DNA of 64,000 nt, from NCBI GenBank assembly GCA_048268885.1, contig JBLWUP010000019.1, positions 1 to 64,000 of the forward strand, written 5' to 3'. Source of the stretch: Pelagibius sp048268885 (GTDB taxonomy: Bacteria > Pseudomonadota > Alphaproteobacteria > Kiloniellales > Kiloniellaceae). The first letter of the stretch is position 1, and every line of letters begins with the position of its first letter. Position numbers and translations under genes: made by a program. Below are positions 58,678 to 64,000 of the stretch, one piece after another. Below the pieces are notes generated by a model that saw only the letters and a list, made by a program, of their open reading frames with translations, had not been told where the DNA came from and did no database searches.

Positions 58678-60064
58678 ATGAGCCAAGACGAAAACCTTTG
58701 TGACCTCTCCGCCGTCGAACTGCGCCGCCTGATCGGCGCGAAGGAGGTCTCGCCGGTCGACCTGCTGACCGCCTGCCACCGGCGCATCGACGCGGTGAAC
58801 CCCGCGCTCAACGCCATCGTGGCGGAGGACCGGGAAGCGGCGCTGGCCGCGGCGCGCGCTGCCGAGGCGACGGTGACGGCGGGGGGCGAACTGGGGCCTT
58901 TGCACGGACTGCCCGTGGGCATCAAGGACCTGAACGAGACGGCGGGTCTGCGCACGACCTTCGGCTCGGCGCTGTTCGCCGATCATGTGCCGTCCAAGGA
59001 CGAGCCCTTCGTCGCGACCTTGCGCAGATCGGGCGCGGTGATCGCGGCCAAGACCAACACGCCGGAGTTCGGCGCCGGCGCGGACCTGCGGCGGCTCCTC
59101 CGGCGGCTCCGCCGTGGCGCTGGCGACCGGCATGCTGCCGCTGGCCAGCGGCTCCGACCTCGGCGGGTCGCTGCGCACGCCGGCGGCCTACTGCGGCATC
59201 GTCGGCTTGCGCCCGACGCCCGGCCTGGTGCCGACGCTGCGCAAGGAGATGGCCTGGCTGCCGCTGTGGAGCGAGGGCCCGCTCGCGCGCAGCGTCGGCG
59301 ACCTGGCGCTGTTCCTCCAGGCGATGGTCGGCAGCGATGCGCGCGACCCTTTGAGCGGTTTTGCCGCGCCGGGAGATTTCGAGGATCTGCGTCCCGCCGC
59401 GCTGGAGGGCCTGCGCTTCGCCGTTTCCGAGGATCTCGGCTTCGCGCCGGTCAGCGGCCAGGTGCGCAAGCTGTTTCGCGACCGGGTCGAGCAGATCGCC
59501 AGGCTGGTGCCCTGCGCGGAGGCCGCGCCGCCGCTGGCCGGCGCCGACCGCTGCTTCGAGGTGTTGCGCGCGGTCAGCTTCCTCGGGCAGCTCAAGTCCC
59601 TGGTCGAGAAGAATCCGGACAAGGTTGGGCCCAACGTCAGCAACAACGTGAAGCTGGGGCTCACCTTCAGCGCCACGGACGTGGCCGAAGCCATGGCCCA
59701 GCAGACGCGGCTCTATCACCGCTTCATCGATTTCATGGAGGGCTACGACGCCCTGATCTGTCCGGTCGCCTCGGTGCAGCCCTTCGACAAGACGCAGCTC
59801 TTCCCGGAGGAGATCGACGGCCAGCCGCTGAAGACCTACATCTCCTGGATCGCCATCACTTATGGCCTGACGCTGGCGGGTCATCCGGTGCTGGTGCTGC
59901 CCTGCGGGTTGGACGAGGAGGGGTTGCCTTTCGGCCTGCAGATCGTCGGCCGGCGAGGCAGGGACGCCGATCTGCTGCGCCTGGGTCTGGCTCTGGAGGC
60001 GGTACTCGCCGAAAGCGAAAGCACCCGGTCGTACAAACCGGACCTCGGTCAACTCATCGGCTAA
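58678..60064 (+). pseudogene. Amidase, disrupted by a frameshifting deletion
   Basis: Amidase-signature family protein of about 470 residues in two frames. Frame 1 runs from 58678 and carries HGLPVGIKDLNETAGLRTTF (catalytic Lys) up to KTNTPEFGAGA at about 59082. Frame 2 resumes at about 59084 with TCGGSSGGSAVALATG, holding the GGSSGGS signature and serines, and continues to 60064 (SDLGGSLRTPAAYCGIVGLR; HPVLVLPCGLDEEGLPFGLQ). Between the two, the stretch present in normal amidases (~15-20 residues after EFGAGA) is missing. So there is a deletion that also shifts the frame, in true sequence or by assembly error. 23 nt after the PhnD-like gene. Confidence 0.8.
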
Positions 60065-60106
60065 AAATACAATCCGGCAAAAAAGAACCCTGTCGGGTTG
60101 CAATCT

Positions 60107-60123
60107 CTAGACGAAAAGTCTAG
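60107..60123. terminator. Weak hairpin after the amidase
   Basis: CTAGAC and GTCTAG around GAAAA, in AT-rich sequence 43 nt after the amidase stop. No T tract; low certainty. Confidence 0.35.
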
Positions 60124-60150
60124 CAAAAACAATTAGTTAAATTCCATGAT

Positions 60151-60165
60151 TTAGCTAGGCGTTAA
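60151..60165. promoter_or_regulatory. CtrA-like site upstream of pilus genes
   Basis: TTAGCTAGGCGTTAA matches the CtrA consensus TTAA-N7-TTAA with one mismatch, 54 nt before the TadG-like start. CtrA commonly controls pilus and flagellar genes in alphaproteobacteria. Confidence 0.45.
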
Positions 60166-60218
60166 CCCCGCACCTGCTGCAATCCCTCCTGCGAGGCGAT
60201 GCAACAGGAGTAACTTAG

Positions 60219-61544
60219 GTGACGCTCATATTTGTGAAGCGCCGCTGGACGGCGCTGGCGGGAGCGACCCGGAAGCTGATAGACGACCGCTACGGCGGTG
60301 CCTTGGCGGTCACGGCAATCCTCTTGCCGATGATCGCGGGCTTTGCCGGCCTAGGGGTCGATCTGACGCATTGGTATTCGCAGCGGCGAACCATGCAGAA
60401 CATGGCCGACGGTGCGGCGATCGCGGCGACTCACGCTGTCATGGCCAATGCCGGTGACAGTGCCGTCCGCGATGCCGCTGTCGAAGGTGCGGTGCGCAAC
60501 GGCTGGACCGCGGCGGCGGGCTATACCCTGCAGGCTTTCGCGCCCCCGCAAGGCGGCATGTATCCGGGCCTGGCGCGGGCGGCGGAGGTCCGCGTCGGCC
60601 GCGACGTGCCGCTCTACTTCCTCGGCGCCCTTGGCATGACGCCGGTGCGGGTCACGGCGCGGGCCACCGGCGCCGGTGTCGACAATGGCCCGCAGTGTGT
60701 CATCGCGCTGGATCATTCCGCCGACCGGGCAGTCAACTTCACCGGCAACTCGACGGTCATCCTCGGCTGCGGCGTTGCGTCGAATTCCAGCAGCAATGAA
60801 TCAATCTACGTCGGCGGCAACGCGACGCTGGAGGCCAACCCGGCACAGGCCTATGGCGACATCTATGTGGGCAACAGCGCGACGCTGACGACGCAGAGCC
60901 CGGTCCAGCCCTATTCGCAGCGGGTTCAGGACCCTTACGCCGACGTCATCATGCCGGTATCGCCGGCGTCCTGCAGCCAGACGAATTTCTGGGTTCAGAC
61001 CAACGACACCTATGTCAGCCCGCCGCTGCAGCCGGGGCGCTACTGCGGCGGCCTGCGGATCAGTGGGACGGCGCACCTGGCGCCGGGCATCTACATCGTG
61101 GCGGACGGTGATTTCGAGGTCGGTTCACAGGCCACGGTGACCGGCGACGAGGTGACCATCGTGCTGACCGGCACGACCCCTGCGTCCGTCGGCAATGCGG
61201 TGATCAACGGCGGCGCCGAAGTGACGTTGACACCGACCACCAGCGGCGAGATGGCCGGCATCCTGTTCTATCAGGATCCCAATGCCGATCCGGCCGGCAG
61301 CAGTTCCTTGGGCGAGGCCCACTTCAACGGCAATGCCGAGGTCAACCTGACCGGTGCACTCTACTTCCCGCAACGCGAAGTCGACTACGGCGGCAGCGCC
61401 GCGGCGGCGGGCGCGGTGTGCCTGCACATCGTGGCGCGGCAGGTCACCTTCACCGGCAACGCCAACATCACCAACGACCCGGCGACCTGCGCCGCTTCCG
61501 GCGTGCAGGAAGTGAACCAACTGCGCGTGCAACTCATCGAGTAG
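60219..61544 (+). CDS. TadG-like pilus-associated protein
   Basis: 441 residues. N-terminal segment GALAVTAILLPMIAGFAGLG with VDLTHWYSQRRTMQNMADGA is the typical TadE/TadG membrane anchor, followed by a large secreted part rich in Asn/Thr/Ser with repeated stretches such as NFTGNSTVILGCG, IYVGGNATLEANP and FTGNANITNDPA. It resembles putative Flp-pilus-assembly TadG proteins with a DUF2134-like region. GTG start with GGAG 8 nt upstream. Followed by two TadE-like genes (8 and 16 nt), forming an operon of pseudopilin-like proteins. Confidence 0.85.
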   Translation: MTLIFVKRRWTALAGATRKLIDDRYGGALAVTAILLPMIAGFAGLGVDLTHWYSQRRTMQNMADGAAIAATHAVMANAGDSAVRDAAVEGAVRNGWTAAAGYTLQAFAPPQGGMYPGLARAAEVRVGRDVPLYFLGALGMTPVRVTARATGAGVDNGPQCVIALDHSADRAVNFTGNSTVILGCGVASNSSSNESIYVGGNATLEANPAQAYGDIYVGNSATLTTQSPVQPYSQRVQDPYADVIMPVSPASCSQTNFWVQTNDTYVSPPLQPGRYCGGLRISGTAHLAPGIYIVADGDFEVGSQATVTGDEVTIVLTGTTPASVGNAVINGGAEVTLTPTTSGEMAGILFYQDPNADPAGSSSLGEAHFNGNAEVNLTGALYFPQREVDYGGSAAAAGAVCLHIVARQVTFTGNANITNDPATCAASGVQEVNQLRVQLIE

Positions 61545-61552
61545 GCCAGACC

Positions 61553-62062
61553 ATGTTGAAATTCATTTCACCAGGCGCCGCGGCGGCGCTCGCCGGGCGC
61601 CTGGCCGAGCTGCGTCGCTGCGCGCGGGGTTCGGTCACCGTGGAAGGCGCCTTCGTGGCGACCATCCTGGGCGTGCTGCTGCTGGGCGTGATCGACTTCG
61701 GTCTGGCGTATCGCCGCCACGCGCAGCTGGAGAACGCGGTGCGCGCCGGCACCCAGTACGCCATGGTGCGGCGTCCGCAGCAGGGCGACACCGATCCCAT
61801 CCGCGGCGCTGTATACGAGACGGCACCCTTCACCGAAGGCACGCCGGGGACAGGCCTGGCGATAGACTTCTATTGCGAATGCCCCGACGGGACGCCGGCG
61901 CAGTGTTCGGCGGCCGGCGGGGTGGCGCTCTGTTCCGGGGGCGTCGACCGACAAGCCTTCCTGCGCGTGCGCCTCAGCGAAACCTACGGCCTGATCTTCA
62001 CCTATCCGGGGATCGGCGACAGCGTCAGCCTGGCCGCCGAAGGCTCGGTGCGGCTCAACTGA
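61553..62062 (+). CDS. TadE-like pseudopilin 1
   Basis: 169 residues: GSVTVEGAFVATILGVLLLG then VIDFGLAYRRHAQLENAVRA is the TadE prepilin-like segment (G-x-E cleavage region). The extracellular part contains four cysteines near FYCECPDGTPAQCSAAGG. ATG at 61553; longer upstream frames are not coding. Confidence 0.86.
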   Translation: MLKFISPGAAAALAGRLAELRRCARGSVTVEGAFVATILGVLLLGVIDFGLAYRRHAQLENAVRAGTQYAMVRRPQQGDTDPIRGAVYETAPFTEGTPGTGLAIDFYCECPDGTPAQCSAAGGVALCSGGVDRQAFLRVRLSETYGLIFTYPGIGDSVSLAAEGSVRLN

Positions 62063-62078
62063 CCGGGGGAGGAGCGTC

Positions 62079-62606
62079 ATGCAGCAAGCATATAGAGGCC
62101 GGGGCGCCGCAGCTTGGAGCGCGCGCCGGGGCGCGACGTGGCTCGCCCGGCGGCTGCGCCGGCTCGCGGTCGACCGCAGCGGGCTGTCCGCCGTCGAGTT
62201 CGCTCTGCTGGCGCCGGTCTTCCTGGGCATGGTGTTGGGGGTGATCGAAATCGGGCGGGCGGCCTATACCCAAGGGGTGGTCAGCTTCGCCGCCCAGGAA
62301 GCGACGCGCTATGCGGTGGTCAACTACGCGATCAGCGAAGACCAGGTGCGGGACCTGACCGAAGACTGCCTGCTGGGTATCGACCGTGGCCGCATCAATG
62401 CCATTGTCGTCACCGGGCCGATCAACCCGGTGGACAACACAAGGACCATCTCGGTCGAGGTCAGCTACAACTTCGCTTTCCTGCTGCCCTTCCTGCCCGC
62501 GGGCACGATCCCTATCAGCGGCACCTCGCGCGGGTTCCTGATCCCGCCGCCGCTGGGGGCGGCGCCCACGGTCACCGGCAGCCCTCTTGGCTGCGGTCGC
62601 GGCTGA
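62079..62606 (+). CDS. TadE-like pseudopilin 2
   Basis: 175 residues; DRSGLSAVEFALLAPVFLGM and VIEIGRAAYTQGVVSFAAQE, TadE family. GGGAGGAG precedes the ATG. Last gene of the TadG-TadE-TadE group; no secretion ATPase genes are in the window, so the rest of the Tad locus must be elsewhere. Confidence 0.86.
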   Translation: MQQAYRGRGAAAWSARRGATWLARRLRRLAVDRSGLSAVEFALLAPVFLGMVLGVIEIGRAAYTQGVVSFAAQEATRYAVVNYAISEDQVRDLTEDCLLGIDRGRINAIVVTGPINPVDNTRTISVEVSYNFAFLLPFLPAGTIPISGTSRGFLIPPPLGAAPTVTGSPLGCGRG

Positions 62607-62641
62607 CCGCCCTGGCGTCGCCCCTTCCTCTCTCTTCACCC

Positions 62642-62675
62642 AAAAAAATCGGCCCCGGAGGGGAATCCGGGGCCG
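62642..62675 (-). terminator. Intrinsic terminator on the minus strand
   Basis: CGGCCCCGGA pairs with TCCGGGGCCG around GGGGAA. Read on the minus strand the stem is followed by A and seven T (plus-strand A tract at 62642-62648). It would stop transcripts coming from the right, such as the nuclease-like gene or an RNA starting in the AT-rich gap, before they reach the Tad operon. Confidence 0.8.
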
Positions 62676-62961
62676 AGAGGAATATTCGTGGCTTTAGGTA
62701 GGTCACACAGTGTTGTCGCTAGACACCGTATAGAACCTAGTACTGGCATAGCAGTTCGTAGATGGTAGCTTAGAAGGCCTAAAAAATCAATCCAAATACA
62801 AATAATTAACTATATTCTGTAATAAACAAAGCAAGTTTCGTTTCTAATTTTATTTAATTTTTCGGGTTAATAGTTAACGGCCGAGAGAAGCCGCGACTTT
62901 TTTGCAGTCGCGAGTTTACGAACGTTAACGAATTGTGATTCGGTTAAAGTTAGCGTTTGAG
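62676..62961. other. AT-rich gap with no gene
   Basis: 286 nt that are clearly poorer in GC than everything around, with A/T tracts at about 62780-62870 and repeated TTAAC words near 62860-62945. A hairpin CGCGACT/AGTCGCG lies at 62892-62912 with a TTTTT loop. No open frame of substance on either strand. It may hold promoters, an sRNA or a 3' UTR of the nuclease-like gene. Confidence 0.5.
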
Positions 62962-63456
62962 TTACTGGCCGCGCCACAGGCCCCGGCGGGCTTCGCGCGC
63001 CTGCTCTTCAGCCGCCACGTAGTCATCGGCGTAGTCGCGCGCCGCCAGCGCCCAGCCCTGTTCCACCAGCCAGCTGTTCAGCTCCGGCCCGCCGACCCCG
63101 CCCAGATAGCAGAGCGCGAATATCTCGCCGCCCGGCCCGCGGGCGCGTTCGACGCATTCGACCCAGTGGTTGGCGATGCGGTGGCGCGCCGCCCAGCGCG
63201 CCTCCTGTCCGCAGGCCCAGGCCCGGCCGTCGCCAAGCGTGCAGACCTGGTCCGGCGGGGCGCCGCGCAGGCCGTAGAGGTAGACTGCCTGGCCGGCGAA
63301 ATCGAGCAGCCCGGAGTCGAGCGCCGCCGGAGCGCGCCCGCGAATGCCGGCGTCGCCCATCTGGGCCGGGGCGCTCATGGTGAGGTCGAGGAGGAACAGG
63401 GCGGCGAGGGCAAGAGTGACCAGGGGCCGGCTGACGGCGGAAAGAACCTTGTGCAT
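62962..63456 (-). CDS. Secreted thermonuclease-like (SNase fold) protein
   Basis: 164 residues with a signal peptide (LVTLALAALFLLDLTMSAPAQ). The rest resembles thermonuclease-family domains: IRGRAPAALDSGLL, YGLRGAPPDQVCTLGDGRAW, LNSWLVEQGWALAARDYADD and YVAAEEQAREARRGLW, the last being highly typical. Catalytic arginines of staphylococcal nuclease are not clearly all in place, so activity is uncertain. Divergent from fliN. Confidence 0.82.
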   Translation of the reverse strand: MHKVLSAVSRPLVTLALAALFLLDLTMSAPAQMGDAGIRGRAPAALDSGLLDFAGQAVYLYGLRGAPPDQVCTLGDGRAWACGQEARWAARHRIANHWVECVERARGPGGEIFALCYLGGVGGPELNSWLVEQGWALAARDYADDYVAAEEQAREARRGLWRGQ

Positions 63457-63617
63457 CGGTCAAACTTGCCACAAGCCCGGCCACAAGGTAAGGCGGTCGC
63501 AGGATCGCTTTGCGGAGGGGCGGCCGCTCTCCTATTATCAGGCAGCCGTTTCGCCGGTTCTTTCGCCACGCGGCGGGAGAGGGCGAGGGGACGCGCCGAA
63601 CATCGGGCAGGTCAGAC

Positions 63618-64000
63618 ATGCCGGACGAAGACGAGAAGAAGGCCGAGACGCCAGCCGAAGAGGCCGAGGACTCCGCCACCGAAGAGTCGGAGGGGGAGGA
63701 AGACCAGGACGCCATGATGGCGGAATGGGAAGCCATGGCGGCGGAAGGCGAAGACGAAGAAGGCGCGGATGACGGCGCGGCCCAGGCTGAGACTCCCGCT
63801 GAGGTCACGGTGGGGCTCAAGATCCCGGCTATCCACGAAGTCTCGCTGGAGGCCTACGCCATTCTCGGCACCGCCTCGATGCCGGTGAGCCAGTTGCTGC
63901 GCATGGGCCGTGGTGCCGTGGTCGAGCTGGAGACCGGCCTGGGCGATGAGATCGAGATGCGCATCAACGACCAACTGGTCGCCAAGGGCGAAGTGGTGGT
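63618..64000 (+). CDS. fliN: Flagellar motor switch protein FliN, start only
   Basis: N-terminal 127 residues are present and the frame runs off the window. A very acidic, low-complexity N-terminus (residues ~1-65, Glu/Asp/Ala) is followed by the FliN/SpoA domain: LEAYAILGTASMPVSQLLRM, GRGAVVELETGLGDEIEMRI and NDQLVAKGEVVV. This surface-of-flagella (C-ring) domain sets rotation switching and export. The long acidic extension is more than most FliN have, as in alphaproteobacterial versions. ATG at 63618. Confidence 0.9.
   Translation, partial: MPDEDEKKAETPAEEAEDSATEESEGEEDQDAMMAEWEAMAAEGEDEEGADDGAAQAETPAEVTVGLKIPAIHEVSLEAYAILGTASMPVSQLLRMGRGAVVELETGLGDEIEMRINDQLVAKGEVV

Noticed and set aside
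1..64000. Many long antisense open frames over real genes
   Set aside because: Expected in high-GC DNA because stop codons are rare; their translations are Arg/Ala/Gly/Pro-rich without domain patterns.
1..64000. tRNA, rRNA, CRISPR, insertion sequences, attachment sites
   Set aside because: I looked in the gaps for T-loop words, spaced repeats and transposase motifs and saw none.

Overview
This is a 64 kb window of high-GC DNA, most probably from an alphaproteobacterium of the Rhodospirillales type. That placement is inferred from gene content: a HutF-type histidine pathway, DUF1127 small proteins, YcgN and GFA proteins, TadE/TadG pilus proteins, FliN, and a CtrA-like site. I see no rRNA, tRNA, CRISPR array, insertion sequence or prophage. 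The first ~60 bases are low-complexity C/G, so the left edge may be a contig end.

Layout. 1-10.2 kb: methylamine/betaine catabolism. soxBDA (heterotetrameric sarcosine oxidase, soxA cut by the window edge) lies beside a GlxA/AraC regulator and a six-gene operon on the minus strand. That operon encodes a corrinoid protein, a DUF1638 protein, a small virulence-factor-family protein, a methylene-THF reductase-like protein, a methyl-THF:corrinoid methyltransferase and an Fe-S corrinoid reactivator. 10.7-15.7 kb: a 2-oxoacid:acceptor oxidoreductase (korAB), then a cysteine-rich MetOD1-like sensor overlapping in function with a histidine kinase. 15.7-20 kb: MarR regulator, hutH and a chemoreceptor. 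20-24 kb: a first non-pyrrolysine MttB methyltransferase, two cysteine-cluster/Fe-S proteins and a glutamine amidotransferase. 24-27 kb: DUF1127, LysR and three small secreted proteins that share one C-terminal motif. 27-32 kb: hutU followed by a TRAP transporter (dctPQM). 33-38 kb: an unexplained four-gene module (P-loop protein, ABC exporter, alpha/beta hydrolase, lipoprotein). 38-45 kb: hutC, hutG, hutI, hutF, an ornithine-cyclodeaminase-like gene and a histidine-ammonia-lyase relative that has lost the glycine of the MIO triad. 45-49.5 kb: an ArsR-led run of four AHSA1/SRPBCC genes, a VOC protein, DUF899 and a GST. 49.7-52 kb: a second, divergent MttB and a DMT transporter. 52-64 kb: a heme-c-type adenylate cyclase, a PLP enzyme, a fatty acid desaturase, XRE-GFA-PhnD-like-amidase (amidase broken), TadG/TadE/TadE, a secreted nuclease-like protein and the start of fliN.

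How it works together. One theme is demethylation of quaternary amines. MttB proteins would pass methyl groups to the corrinoid protein, the methyltransferase would move them to THF, the MTHFR-like enzyme would oxidise methyl-THF, and sarcosine oxidase would finish N-methylglycine breakdown. The second theme is histidine degradation to glutamate plus formate (HutH-U-I-F-G). Its genes are dispersed, but four near-identical HutC operators (TTGTATATACAA core) tie them into one regulon that appears to include the TRAP transporter. Several intergenic palindromic elements with shared ends punctuate gene 3' ends.
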